NCBI GenBank assembly: GCA_903859815.1
Contig: CAIOOA010000157.1
Location: 1 to 44,822, forward strand
Source of the DNA: an uncultured Methylococcaceae bacterium
GTDB taxonomy: Bacteria > Pseudomonadota > Gammaproteobacteria > Methylococcales > Methylococcaceae
Reading direction: 5' to 3'
Length of the DNA: 44,822 nucleotides
Position numbers and translations under genes: made by a program. The notes under the pieces are model-generated. The model worked only from the letters and a program-made list of their open reading frames with translations. It did no database searches and was not told the origin of the DNA. Below, piece by piece: positions 9,213 to 17,993 of this stretch (the first letter of the stretch is position 1; each line of letters opens with the position of its first letter).

Positions 9213-9343
9213 ATGTGGCAGGTAAGGAGCCTGTTTACTTACCTGCCCCAATTGACTACTGCTCACGCACTAACAGGAGCGTCGTCGGTCAACCGTTACA
9301 CCCGATAAGATACACCAAACAACGGAAAGTTCAACCAACATTT

Positions 9344-9368
9344 CGTTCCACGTCGGAGCATGGGAACG
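9344..9368. repeat. CGTTCC...GGAACG dispersed palindrome
   Basis: CGTTCC and GGAACG bracket a GGAGCATGG core followed by ATCAAAAAA. The same module, CGTGGGAACGATCA with its inverse, recurs at 24022-24043 and 24244-24265, and as a fragment near 44703. No gene is seen between 9213 and 9409. Confidence 0.5.
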
Positions 9369-9371
9369 ATC

Positions 9372-9410
9372 AAAAAACGACTTGGTTTGGGGAAAACGAG
9401 TCGGTTTTTT
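9372..9410 (-). terminator. Probable terminator of the histidine kinase gene
   Basis: A stem formed by AAAAAACGACT and AGTCGGTTTTTT, with one bulge and a 16-nt loop, reaches the kinase stop codon at 9410-9412. Read on the minus strand it ends in a T-run. It could act in both directions. Confidence 0.55.
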
Positions 9411-11941
9411 CAAGGCTTGTCGGTATCTGCCGAGCTTGATTCAGGGGCTGAATGAGTGAAATAGCGGTCGATTGCCGCCAAGCTTCTGGAGAAAGACTGG
9501 CGAAGTGAACTTAGCGAGGCTTCCACATGGATTGGCGAAGATTCTTCAGAAGACAACGCACCTTCTAGCTGTTTGGCGGTGAGAGCGAGTTCTTTCAGTC
9601 TCAAAATGCCTGCAACACCATGGAGTTCATGGGCCAGTTGTTTCGCCTTCCGCACATTGCCTGACTGCAAGCAAGCCGTAATTTCACCGGGGTAGGAGGC
9701 ATATTCAAGCGCCAATTGACTTAATTTCATCCGGTAAATATCAGGGGTTTGCCAAAATTTCAAGCCCGCTTCGATGTCCAGCACAGGTGGGCTTTCTGGA
9801 ATTTGGCAAGGTGGCGCTGAGTATAGCATTTCTGCTTTTATCGGTTGAGGGTTGGGAAGCAATGCTGGTGAGTTGTTGGCTGAGGTCGATTTGTCATTTA
9901 AGCTAATGATTTGATTAGGATCAAGCCATTTCCACAGTTTGTCATAAAGCAATTCTTGGTCAACGGGTTTGGGAATGTGGTCGTTCATGCCGGCATTCAA
10001 GCAGTCGATGCGATCATTTTGGAAAGCCCCGGCGGTCATGGCTAGAATAGGAGTGTCCCTATATTGCGGCAGAATGCGTATTAGGCGGGTGGCATCCAAG
10101 CCATCCATTTCCGGCATCTGTATGTCCATCAAGATCAGTGCGTAAGCTGTCCTCTGCGCCATTTGCACAGCCTGACGACCGTTAATTGCGAGATCGACCA
10201 CAAGCCCCGCTTGCTCTAAAAATCCTAAAGCCACCTCTTGGTTGAGGGAGTTGTCTTCCGCTAACAGGATGCGGGCTCCTTGGCAACGGTCGATCAACTT
10301 GGCGTTACTGGTTTGGGTCGATCTTAGTTGATTCTGCCTACTGCCGTTTGGGTCGGCACCCTTGCCCAACCGTGCGGTGAACCAGAAGGTGCTGCCCAGG
10401 CTTGGTTTGCTTTCCGCACCGGCATCGCCGCCCATCAACTGGGCTAACTGACGGGTAATCGCCAAGCCTAGGCCAGTGCCGCCGAATTTGCGAGTTGAAC
10501 TCAAGTCGCCCTGCTCGAATGCGACGAATAGTTTTTGCAAAGACTCGGGTGAGATGCCAATCCCGGTATCCCTCACCGTAAAGCGAGCCAGAAGATCGGA
10601 TTCGGTTTCCTCAATGATGTCAGCATTGACCCAAATCCCGCCTCTGTCGGTAAATTTGATCGCATTATCGATGTAATTCAGCATGGCTTGGCTAAGCCGT
10701 GTGAAATCGCCATACAACTGGGAAGGTAAGTAGTCGAGATCAACATGCAATGCCAAGCATTTTTTCATGGTTTTGTCTGACACCAAGTTATGAATCAGGT
10801 CGAACAACATGCGGGGGGTGAAATCCACCCTATCCAAACTTAGTTTGGATGCTTCTATCTTGGAAAAATCAAGGATATTGTTGAGTAGTTCCAGCAAATG
10901 GCGGCCTGACTCTTTGATGTTGGTGATGCGCTCGCGTTTGACCGGCTCAACGAACTCATTTTCAAGCAATTGGGATAAACCGAGTATGGCATTGAGCGGG
11001 GTGCGAATCTCATGGCTCATATTAGCTAAGAATTGGCTTTTCGCTTGGTTTGCCATTTCGGCGGACTCTTTTGCCGCTTTGAGTTGCTCTATCAGTAACA
11101 TACGTTCGGTGATGTCCTGAACGATTCCAGCTACATGATCTCGGTCGGTCTCGTCATTCAAATTTTCAAAAAATCCGCCTGCCGCGTGAATCCATCGAAT
11201 TTCCCCGTCTTGTCTGCGAATGCGGATGTCATATTTCCAATCAGACTTGGTGGCTGCTGCTTCACGATAGATTTTGTCCACTCTGGCACGGTCTTCCGGT
11301 ATGACATGTTCGATAAACCTTTCGTAGGTCCATTCCGGCAACAGGTCTGAATAGCCATAAATCTGATCATGTAACAGCGAGCGATGTGTGGAATGATCCT
11401 TCAGGCTCATGTCCCAAACCCCCATCCGGCTGTTTTTTAGGACAAAATCCAACCAGTTATTATTCATCCACAAGGCTTTTAGCGCAGCCAAGGTTTGGTC
11501 CAAATCCTGTGTGCGTTCGGAAACCCGCCGTTCCAGTTCAAGCTTGAACCTTACCATGGCGTTTTGAATGCATTGAGTAAGATTGTTCGGGCTGATCGAT
11601 TCTTTGCCGATGAACTCATGGGCGCCTAGTCGCATGTGAGGATCGGCGTTGAACTCGCCAGTCAGCCTGTTGATGACCACCACCGGGCTTGATAGCCCAT
11701 CAGGACCGCCCATTTGCCTCAGCAGTTGGCAGGCATCGGAATCGCGCAGGCTTTCATCAAGCAGTATGCAGTCAAAAGTATTGGATTTGGACTCACTATA
11801 AAAGCGCAAACCAATCGACCCTGATTCGGCTTCGTGGAAACGGAATCGAGGTTTAGGTCCAGCCAGCAACATTTGCCGATAGGCTCTCCGGTCTTCCGGG
11901 CTATCGACAATGATTAGTATCGATAGGTAATCTTCATACAT
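9410..11941 (-). CDS. Hybrid sensor histidine kinase: REC-PAS-HisKA-HATPase-REC-Hpt
   Basis: The protein has 843 residues from the ATG at 11941, which has AAGGG 6 nt upstream; the frame also extends to a GTG at 11986 without a ribosome binding site. The domain order is an N-terminal receiver (ILIIVDSPED, CILLDES), a coiled coil, PAS/PAC (residues about 170-285), HisKA with H310 in MSHEIRTPLN, HATPase (YIDNAIKF, RDTGIGIS, FGGTGLGLAI), a second receiver with D606 in LILMDIQMPEMDGL, and an Hpt domain with H771 in AHELHGVAG. It lacks transmembrane segments, so it is a cytoplasmic phosphorelay hub. The leading receiver suggests input from another kinase. No response regulator with an output domain adjoins it, so its target is unknown. 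Confidence 0.93.
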   Translation of the reverse strand: MYEDYLSILIIVDSPEDRRAYRQMLLAGPKPRFRFHEAESGSIGLRFYSESKSNTFDCILLDESLRDSDACQLLRQMGGPDGLSSPVVVINRLTGEFNADPHMRLGAHEFIGKESISPNNLTQCIQNAMVRFKLELERRVSERTQDLDQTLAALKALWMNNNWLDFVLKNSRMGVWDMSLKDHSTHRSLLHDQIYGYSDLLPEWTYERFIEHVIPEDRARVDKIYREAAATKSDWKYDIRIRRQDGEIRWIHAAGGFFENLNDETDRDHVAGIVQDITERMLLIEQLKAAKESAEMANQAKSQFLANMSHEIRTPLNAILGLSQLLENEFVEPVKRERITNIKESGRHLLELLNNILDFSKIEASKLSLDRVDFTPRMLFDLIHNLVSDKTMKKCLALHVDLDYLPSQLYGDFTRLSQAMLNYIDNAIKFTDRGGIWVNADIIEETESDLLARFTVRDTGIGISPESLQKLFVAFEQGDLSSTRKFGGTGLGLAITRQLAQLMGGDAGAESKPSLGSTFWFTARLGKGADPNGSRQNQLRSTQTSNAKLIDRCQGARILLAEDNSLNQEVALGFLEQAGLVVDLAINGRQAVQMAQRTAYALILMDIQMPEMDGLDATRLIRILPQYRDTPILAMTAGAFQNDRIDCLNAGMNDHIPKPVDQELLYDKLWKWLDPNQIISLNDKSTSANNSPALLPNPQPIKAEMLYSAPPCQIPESPPVLDIEAGLKFWQTPDIYRMKLSQLALEYASYPGEITACLQSGNVRKAKQLAHELHGVAGILRLKELALTAKQLEGALSSEESSPIHVEASLSSLRQSFSRSLAAIDRYFTHSAPESSSADTDKP

Positions 11942-12053
11942 GACATACCCTTGGGCAGGATTATCGGCAGGGGAAAACACCTTCACGGAAAGGGATTGAG
12001 AAAATGAAGAAATTAATGAGGTTAGCCATCAGGAGCGTAATGACTTAACCCTA

Positions 12054-12098
12054 GTCGGCTGGGGAGAAAGCCGACCCGGTCGATCATTTGGGGTCGGC
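12054..12098 (-). terminator. Competing hairpins downstream of the PEBP-like gene
   Basis: GTCGGCT (12054-12060) can pair with AGCCGAC (12069-12075). GCCGACCC (12070-12077) can instead pair with GGGTCGGC (12091-12098). The two stems share bases and are mutually exclusive. No T-run follows, so intrinsic termination is uncertain. Confidence 0.35.
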
Positions 12099-12106
12099 CT
12101 CTAGGA

Positions 12107-12688
12107 TTATCGTTTGCCGCGCTGGAAAACGCCGACCAACTCGGTTTTTCCGAGAATGTGACCTTGCATGGCTTGTTCGAGTGTAAGCTTGTTGGGTTCA
12201 CCCAAATCGGGCAATAACACGTCCAAGGCATAGAGTTTGTGGAAATAACGATGCTGACCAACAGGAGGGCAGGGTCCGCCGTAGCCTGTGCGTTTCCAGT
12301 CGTTCAATCCTTGCCGTGTACCAGAGGGCAGATTATCCGCCTTGACCGCCTCAGGCAGTCCTGTGGCATCAGCGGGCAGGTTGTACAATACCCAATGCAC
12401 CCAAGTCATCTTAGGTGCTTTTGGATCAGGTGCGTCCGGGTCGTCCACGATCAAAGCCAGACTCTTGGTCCCACTCGGCAAGTCTGACCATTTCAGCGGT
12501 GGCGAGGCATCGCCGCCATCGCAAGTGAAACGTGAGGGAATTTCGCCTTGATGGGAAAAGGCGGTCGATTCAAGCTTCATGATCCGAGTCTCTGGATTGG
12601 GTGATTCAGCCGCGTATGGCATGCCCGTCAGCAAGCTGAGGCAAAACGCGACAGTCGGGCAAAGCAGTGTTAATTTGGGAGTCATCAT
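12107..12688 (-). CDS. YbhB/YbcL-family PEBP-like protein, periplasmic
   Basis: The protein has 193 residues from the ATG at 12688. The N-terminus is a signal peptide (LTLLCPTVAFCLSLLTGMPYAAE). The core has the Raf-kinase-inhibitor/PEBP signatures: FTCDGGDASPPLKWSDLP, LALIVDDPDAPDP, WVHWVLYNLP and GYGGPCPPVGQHRYFHKLYAL. Bacterial members are small ligand-binding proteins of uncertain role. The gene lies 24 nt after the SoxYZ-like carrier gene on the same strand and probably shares its transcript, so a periplasmic role alongside quinoprotein oxidation is possible. Two adjacent ATG codons make the exact start uncertain by one residue. Confidence 0.88.
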   Translation of the reverse strand: MMTPKLTLLCPTVAFCLSLLTGMPYAAESPNPETRIMKLESTAFSHQGEIPSRFTCDGGDASPPLKWSDLPSGTKSLALIVDDPDAPDPKAPKMTWVHWVLYNLPADATGLPEAVKADNLPSGTRQGLNDWKRTGYGGPCPPVGQHRYFHKLYALDVLLPDLGEPNKLTLEQAMQGHILGKTELVGVFQRGKR

Positions 12689-12712
12689 TGCCGGCAAAGT
12701 GCCTGTTCAAGT

Positions 12713-13525
12713 TTAGGGGGATACTGTTTGTGTATAGGAAAACTCCTTGCCTTGGTTATCCTTCACTTCGGCCTTTAGCTCACCGGCTTTGTCGGGGACG
12801 AAGTAAAAGCGGAAGTTAGGATCGGTGCTGAGGGCAATGTCGGTTTCCGCGCTCATGACGGGTTTGCCGTTGAAGCTTACTTTGACTTGATTGACAAAAT
12901 GGGCCGGTTTGATCTGTCGTGATATTTGATCCATTTGCATGCCGCTGATGCTGGGGTGACTGACAAGCAACTGGGTTTGGTTGGGTTGGTTTAAACTGAC
13001 TTTGTCGCCTTCCAGCTTAAATTTCATCTTGCCCATGCGTGCCATGGCTGCTTCCAAATCCGCGCCGATGGGGGCGGAACAACCTCCGCTTGCTTTGACA
13101 AAGGCTTTGACCATGCTGAGTTTGCCGTCATTGGTCTCGGCTATCGCTCGGATGTTAGTGTAGGCATTGAAGCGCAAGCGAGTGGCAATGTCTGCCTTGC
13201 CACTTTCAGGCGTGAAATGAAAAGCCGCCGCAAAAGGCACGGGATTGTTGTCTATGATCAGGGTAATGGTTTTGATGTAGTCGGTTGGGCTTTGTGGCTT
13301 TTTTGCTATGACTGAAATAGGCACTAGTGCCGGGTCTTCTGCCCGATAGGGTGCGGTTAGTTCAATCGATGCGGCGCTTTCGTCAATGCTCCGATCTCCA
13401 AAGTATTTCTTTTTCAGTACGTTATTCCAAGCAGCGTCGTCTTCGCCAGCGGCAAGCGCCATATTCGCCAACATCAAGCCTGCAAGCAAAAAGCAAAATG
13501 ATTTGATATAAATCTTGGTTTTCAT
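12713..13525 (-). CDS. Quinoprotein dehydrogenase-associated SoxYZ-like carrier
   Basis: This 270-residue exported protein fuses a SoxY-like half to a SoxZ-like half. After a signal peptide (SFCFLLAGLMLANMALA), the first half has WNNVLKKKYFGDRSI, IELTAPYRAEDPALVPISV and the cysteine segment KASGGCSAPIG. That Cys corresponds to the SoxY carrier Cys, though it is internal and not in a terminal GGCGG arm. The second half has LLVSHPSISGMQMDQ and the immunoglobulin-like SoxZ strands. The family is known to accompany PQQ-dependent alcohol dehydrogenases. Its chemistry is not settled; a role in processing a thiol-bound intermediate or maturation is inferred. It is next to the metallohydrolase gene and near xoxF. 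Confidence 0.85.
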   Translation of the reverse strand: MKTKIYIKSFCFLLAGLMLANMALAAGEDDAAWNNVLKKKYFGDRSIDESAASIELTAPYRAEDPALVPISVIAKKPQSPTDYIKTITLIIDNNPVPFAAAFHFTPESGKADIATRLRFNAYTNIRAIAETNDGKLSMVKAFVKASGGCSAPIGADLEAAMARMGKMKFKLEGDKVSLNQPNQTQLLVSHPSISGMQMDQISRQIKPAHFVNQVKVSFNGKPVMSAETDIALSTDPNFRFYFVPDKAGELKAEVKDNQGKEFSYTQTVSP

Positions 13526-13583
13526 TTGTTTATCCCCTATCTAAGTGAGTTAAGGTCGATATCGCATGTCATACGACAAACAT

Positions 13584-13650
13584 TTGTGGGGGCGAATTTA
13601 TTCGCCCAAAATTAATACGTTGATTTGACGGATAAATTCGCCCCTACAGG
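13584..13650. repeat. GTAG/GTGG-head REPIN-like repeat
   Basis: A GTGGGGGCGAATTTATTCGC arm (plus strand) faces GTAGGGGCGAATTTATCC (minus strand), separated by about 22 nt. Each arm is a head followed by a palindrome. It lies between two genes of the quinoprotein relay set. Confidence 0.65.
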
Positions 13651-13658
13651 ATTTAGGA

Positions 13659-14579
13659 TCAATCTTCCCATTCCAATTCGGCAAATGCGGTGGCTATATT
13701 GCGTTTGTGAAAATCGTCGAATAATTGCCATTCACCCCGCGCCGACTGCCCAACCTGGTCCATGGCCTGCTCCATCGTTTTACCTTGCTTGATATATTGG
13801 CGAATTTCGTTTCTTAACATCTCCAAATAGCGAGTCTCTGCTTCCGCCGCTTTGGGCCATTCGCTGGCGACTGGCCCATGACCCGGAATGGCCAATCTTG
13901 CTTCGATCTTTTTCAGCTTCTCCAGTTCCTTCAGCCAGCCAGTGAGGCTACCATCAATCACCGGGACATGGCCCATGAACAATAGGTCAGCCAGCCATAA
14001 GGTTTGGGTCTTGTCGTCGTACACACTGAGGTCGTTGTCAGTATGAGCGGGTCCGTGGGCTGTCAGGATCAATTTGCGTCCGCCTAGATCGAGTTCCATG
14101 ATCGAATCCACAGATTTGTCCGGGGCGATAAAATCCTCGTTCTTGAGAGTCATGCCCATGTCTCGCCCGGCTTTTTCAAGGTAATAGGGGGCTCGTGTCG
14201 CCAATGATTGAGCCAATTTACGGTGTCCAATGAACGAAACGCCGGGTTCTTTGAAGGCGATATTGCCGTAAACGTGGTCCGGGTGTACGTGTGTATTGAT
14301 GACGTGGCAGATTGGGGTTTTAGTGGTTGCCTTAATCGCGGATTTGAGGGCTAGCCCTTGGGCTGGGCTTCCTCCCGAATCGATGACCGCCACGCAACGA
14401 TCCCCGACAATGAATCCGATGTTGGCGATCTCCCCATGGTTTTGCCGGTCTGGCAAGGCATGGATGCCTTGATGCACGAACACGCCGGCGGCAACCTCTT
14501 TGAGGTTCAATTCTTCAGCCGTTGCGAATGCGGTGAAAGCGGAAAAAAAGACAGCGAAACAGATTAATCGTTTGAACAT
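13659..14579 (-). CDS. Quinoprotein relay system zinc metallohydrolase (SoxH-like, MBL fold)
   Basis: This 306-residue exported metallo-beta-lactamase-fold protein has a signal peptide (LICFAVFFSAFTAFATAEE). The metal-binding motif HxHxDH is INTHVHPDHVYGN, a further His is in LTAHGPAHTDND, and the last is in IPGHGPVASE. It resembles the SoxH-related hydrolases found with PQQ dehydrogenases in methylotrophs. It probably acts on a thioester or persulfide-like adduct on the SoxYZ-like carrier encoded downstream, but this is inference. It is divergent from xoxF across a 424-nt gap, so it is likely part of the same functional unit. Confidence 0.85.
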   Translation of the reverse strand: MFKRLICFAVFFSAFTAFATAEELNLKEVAAGVFVHQGIHALPDRQNHGEIANIGFIVGDRCVAVIDSGGSPAQGLALKSAIKATTKTPICHVINTHVHPDHVYGNIAFKEPGVSFIGHRKLAQSLATRAPYYLEKAGRDMGMTLKNEDFIAPDKSVDSIMELDLGGRKLILTAHGPAHTDNDLSVYDDKTQTLWLADLLFMGHVPVIDGSLTGWLKELEKLKKIEARLAIPGHGPVASEWPKAAEAETRYLEMLRNEIRQYIKQGKTMEQAMDQVGQSARGEWQLFDDFHKRNIATAFAELEWED

Positions 14580-15003
14580 GTCATCTCTATCCTAAGGTAA
14601 TAAAAAACTGCGGAAAAGTTAGGGGAGAGTTTCGCCACTTGGAGAAAAAAGTGTTTGTCTTCATTTTATGTCATTTCGACAAGTTTTGATGCAAAATTCT
14701 GAAGGAAATGGCAATAAGTGGTTATTTATCAATGCTAAAAATTGAATTGGAATGTAAAAGCCCAAGCACATAAGTAGCAACTTGTGTCATGAATTTTAAG
14801 AAAAGCCACAATAGATAGACGATTCGTATTGACTTTTTCCCTAAAATAATTCAATTTACGCATCCAGACGGGCTTGTATGGGAAATTTCGCTTCAACACT
14901 TGGGAAATTTTCCTACAACAAACAGAATCCGTCCTACAGCTTTACGTTTTAACTTGGCATCAACTGAACGTACTCCGCAAGGGGCTTACGAGGAGGAAAA
15001 TAA
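14580..15003. promoter_or_regulatory. AT-rich divergent control region upstream of xoxF
   Basis: This 424-nt gap separates the metallohydrolase from xoxF. It contains no credible ORF. A TTGACT at 14829-14834 has no convincing partner -10 element at normal spacing. A strong ribosome binding site, AGGAGG at 14991-14996, lies 7 nt before the xoxF ATG. The region is expected to carry the xoxF promoter and any lanthanide-responsive sites, but I cannot point to them. Confidence 0.5.
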
Positions 15004-16905
15004 ATGAAAATATCCGTTAACAATTGGCTGGTCGCTACCTCAGTGGCAGCATTGCTTGCAGTGCCCGGCATTTCTCAAGCTAGCCCCGAAATCGAAAACC
15101 TCTCCAAAGACCCGTCCAGTTGGGCTACTTGGGGCGGTGACTATTACGGAACCCGCTACAGTCCTTTGTCCCAGATCAACAAAGACACTGCGAAAAACCT
15201 ACAACCAGTGTGGACCTTCTCCACGGGCGCACTACGCGGTCACGAAGGTGGCCCCTTGGTTGTCAATGGGCTGATCTACATCCATACTGGTTACCCGCAT
15301 AAAGTCTATGCTTTAAATCAGGATACCCAAAGTATTGTGTGGGAATACACCTACGCGGCTGATCCTGGCACCGACCAGACCCAAGTCATCGGCGTAATGT
15401 GCTGTGACGTGGTCAACCGTGGTTTGGCCTATGGCGACGGCAAAATCTTCTTGTCTCAAGGCGATGCCACTTTGATCGCTCTGGATGCTAAGACTGGCAA
15501 GATCGTTTGGAAAGCTAAGAACGGCGACACCAAACTTGGTCAAACCAACACCAACGCTCCGATTGTTGTAAAAAACAAAGTCATCACCGGTATTTCCGGC
15601 GGTGAATACGGTGTGCGTGGTTTCGTTGCCGCTTACAACATCACTGACGGGGCTTTGGCTTGGAAGGCTTACAGCACGGGTCCTGACGCAGAAATGAAAA
15701 TTGACCCGGCTAAGACCCAGACTTGGACTGACGGCAAGATGGCTCCGGTTGGCCCCGATTCCAGTTTGAAAACTTGGCAGGGTGACCAATGGAAGATCGG
15801 CGGCGGCACCACTTGGGGTTGGTACAGCTATGATCCCAAACTGAACTTGGTTTACTACGGATCGGGCAACCCGTCCACGTGGAACCCAGTACAGCGTCCA
15901 GGCGACAACAAGTGGTCCATGACCATTTGGGCTCGCGATGCTGACACAGGTGCAGCTAAGTGGGTTTATCAGATGACCCCGCATGACGAATGGGATTATG
16001 ACGGCATCAATGAAATGATGTTGGTTGACACCCCCATGAAAGACAAAGAGGGCAAAGAGCATACCAAGCTGCTGACTCACTTCGACCGTAACGGCTTAGG
16101 CTACACCTTGGATCGTGAAACTGGCGAGCTGTTGGTTGCGGAGAAGTTCGACAAGGCCACCAACTGGGTTGACCATGTTGATATGAAGTCCGGCCGTCCG
16201 ATTGTGAATGCCAAGTACTCTACCCAAGCAGGTGGTGAAGACAAGGCTCAAGGCGCTGGCCCTGACGGTAAGCCCGGCACTGCTGACGACGATTTGGTTT
16301 GCCCGTCCGCCATGGGCGCGAAGAACCAGCCGCCAGTCACTTGGTCGCCTAAAACCAAGCTGATCTACATTCCCGGCAACCACACTTGTATGACCTATGA
16401 GCCGTTCCAAGTGGAATACACCGCTGGACAGCCGTATGTTGGCGCGACCCTTAACATTTTCCCGGCTGCTCATGATGTCAAGACCGGCGAGAAGAATGAT
16501 AGCACCGACATGGGTTCGTTCACCGCATGGGACCCGACCACGGGTAATATCGCTTGGTATGTCAGCGAGCCGTTCTCACTTTGGGGCGGTATGGTCGCCA
16601 CTGCGGGTGATGTGGTCATTTACGGTACGCTGGAAGGCTACCTGAAAGTCCGCGATGCCAACACGGGTGCAGAACTCTATAAGTTCAAAACTCCGTCTGG
16701 CATCATCGGTAACGTTAGCACTTGGGAATACAAGGGCAAGCAGTATGTTGGCGTACTCTCCGGCCTAGGCGGCTGGGCAGGCGTGGGCGAAGCTGCTGGT
16801 CTTGATGAAGACACTGCAGGTTTGGGTGCTGTAGGCGCTTACAAGAGCCTGAAAGCTCATTCCAAGCTGGGTGGCGTGTTCACCGTTTTCGCACTGCCAA
16901 AATAA
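15004..16905 (+). CDS. xoxF: Lanthanide-dependent PQQ methanol dehydrogenase XoxF
   Basis: This 633-residue periplasmic quinoprotein oxidises methanol and passes electrons to a cytochrome c. It has a signal peptide ending near ISQAS and the eight-bladed propeller W-motifs. The vicinal disulfide Cys133-Cys134 ([11 protein letters not shown]) is present. [11 protein letters not shown] carries the catalytic Asp331 and, two residues later, Asp333 (precursor numbering). That second Asp is the rare-earth ligand that separates XoxF from the calcium-dependent MxaF, which has Ala there. A strong AGGAGG site lies 7 nt upstream and the gene ends in an intrinsic terminator. xoxJ follows. No cytochrome gene (xoxG) lies next to it in this window. 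Codon use is biased to C-ending and frequent codons, fitting high expression. Confidence 0.97.
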   Translation: MKISVNNWLVATSVAALLAVPGISQASPEIENLSKDPSSWATWGGDYYGTRYSPLSQINKDTAKNLQPVWTFSTGALRGHEGGPLVVNGLIYIHTGYPHKVYALNQDTQSIVWEYTYAADPGTDQTQVIGVMCCDVVNRGLAYGDGKIFLSQGDATLIALDAKTGKIVWKAKNGDTKLGQTNTNAPIVVKNKVITGISGGEYGVRGFVAAYNITDGALAWKAYSTGPDAEMKIDPAKTQTWTDGKMAPVGPDSSLKTWQGDQWKIGGGTTWGWYSYDPKLNLVYYGSGNPSTWNPVQRPGDNKWSMTIWARDADTGAAKWVYQMTPHDEWDYDGINEMMLVDTPMKDKEGKEHTKLLTHFDRNGLGYTLDRETGELLVAEKFDKATNWVDHVDMKSGRPIVNAKYSTQAGGEDKAQGAGPDGKPGTADDDLVCPSAMGAKNQPPVTWSPKTKLIYIPGNHTCMTYEPFQVEYTAGQPYVGATLNIFPAAHDVKTGEKNDSTDMGSFTAWDPTTGNIAWYVSEPFSLWGGMVATAGDVVIYGTLEGYLKVRDANTGAELYKFKTPSGIIGNVSTWEYKGKQYVGVLSGLGGWAGVGEAAGLDEDTAGLGAVGAYKSLKAHSKLGGVFTVFALPK

Positions 16906-16906
16906 T

Positions 16907-16973
16907 CTGAACAAGCTTCAGGTTTTTTTCAGCTAACATCGCCCCGGCCGGTTTATTGGCCGGGGTTTTTTTT
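16907..16973 (+). terminator. Tandem terminator after xoxF
   Basis: A weak hairpin (CTGAA-caagc-TTCAG, then a seven-T run) is followed by a strong one: CCCCGGCC (16942-16949), an 8-nt loop, GGCCGGGG (16958-16965) and eight T. It should end most xoxF transcripts before xoxJ. Confidence 0.9.
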
Positions 16974-17053
16974 GTTTATTATTTTTTAATCGTGGATTTT
17001 TTTATCCGATTACAGTACAAATGTGGGTAATTTTCAAAAACAGGTAATGACTT

Positions 17054-17902
17054 ATGATGATATTTCGTAAACAACTGCTGGCCGGTTTGGCTACCATGCT
17101 ATTGATCCCGGTGGTTCAGGCTTGGGAAGGGGAAACCTTCAAGGTTTGTGCAGACCCAAACAACCCGCCCTATTCGAACCAGAACAAGCAAGGCTTTGAA
17201 AACAAAATTGCCGAATTATTTGCCAAGTCTTTGGGCAAAAAAGTCGAATATACTTGGTTTCCCCAACGCATGGGCTTTATCCGCAACACCTTGAAGGCCC
17301 AATTGGCCGATACCGGTGAGTTCAAATGCGATGTGATCATGGGTTATCCCACGGGGGCGGAAATGGCGGCGACGACCAACCCCTATTACCGTTCCACTTA
17401 TGCCTTGGTTTACGTCAAAAAGCGTGGGTTGGACGATATTAAGTCGCCAGATGACCTTGCCAACCTGAGTGACGAGCGCAAGGCTAATTTGAAACTGGCT
17501 ATGTTTGACGCATCGCCGGCGACTGATTGGTTGTTGAAGCATAATTTAGTCGATCACGCCATTCCTTATCAGACGATGACTGGGGATGCCTCCGTCAATA
17601 CTGCTGAAATGTTAGAGCAGGATATGAAAGATGGGAAACTGGACATGGCCATCGTGTGGGGCCCCATCGCCGGATGGTTGCAATACCATGGTAAAATTGG
17701 CCCTGTGGCAGTCATTCCCATGCGATCTGAAGATGGGGTTAAATTTGATTTCCCCATGTCCATGGCAGTGCGTGTGCCTGACAAGGACAGAAAAGAAGAG
17801 TTGAATGGATTGATTGAGTCAAAATCCAAGGAAATCCGCAAAATATTGTCAACTTTCCATGTTCCGCTCGTGGATGGCGAGGGTAATACCGGCTCACCGT
17901 AA
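17054..17902 (+). CDS. xoxJ: XoxJ, quinoprotein dehydrogenase-associated periplasmic binding protein
   Basis: This 282-residue exported protein has a signal peptide (LLAGLATMLLIPVVQAWEGE) and a type II periplasmic solute-binding fold: FKVCADPNNPPYSNQN, GFENKIAELFAKSLGKKVEY, CDVIMGYPTGAEMAATTNPY and a C-terminal lobe. The family is regularly coupled to xoxF and mxaF and is thought to help activate the dehydrogenase, rather than feed an ABC importer. No transporter genes adjoin it. The ribosome binding site is weak, and two successive ATG codons leave the start uncertain by one residue. Separation from xoxF by a strong terminator suggests lower expression than xoxF. Confidence 0.9.
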   Translation: MMIFRKQLLAGLATMLLIPVVQAWEGETFKVCADPNNPPYSNQNKQGFENKIAELFAKSLGKKVEYTWFPQRMGFIRNTLKAQLADTGEFKCDVIMGYPTGAEMAATTNPYYRSTYALVYVKKRGLDDIKSPDDLANLSDERKANLKLAMFDASPATDWLLKHNLVDHAIPYQTMTGDASVNTAEMLEQDMKDGKLDMAIVWGPIAGWLQYHGKIGPVAVIPMRSEDGVKFDFPMSMAVRVPDKDRKEELNGLIESKSKEIRKILSTFHVPLVDGEGNTGSP

Positions 17903-17993
17903 TCAAATTAACCGACCATTAGGTTGCCTTGCCGTTGCGGCTATGGAATTCTGCCATTCGCATTTTGATGGGAATCGAGCGAATAAACTATAG

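Noticed and set aside
15313-16080. Long minus-strand frame within xoxF
   Set aside because: It is a codon-bias shadow of xoxF with no ribosome binding site and no family resemblance.
15004-16905. Calcium-type MxaF
   Set aside because: The DYDG motif has the extra Asp of lanthanide enzymes, and xoxJ follows with no mxaG/mxaI genes.
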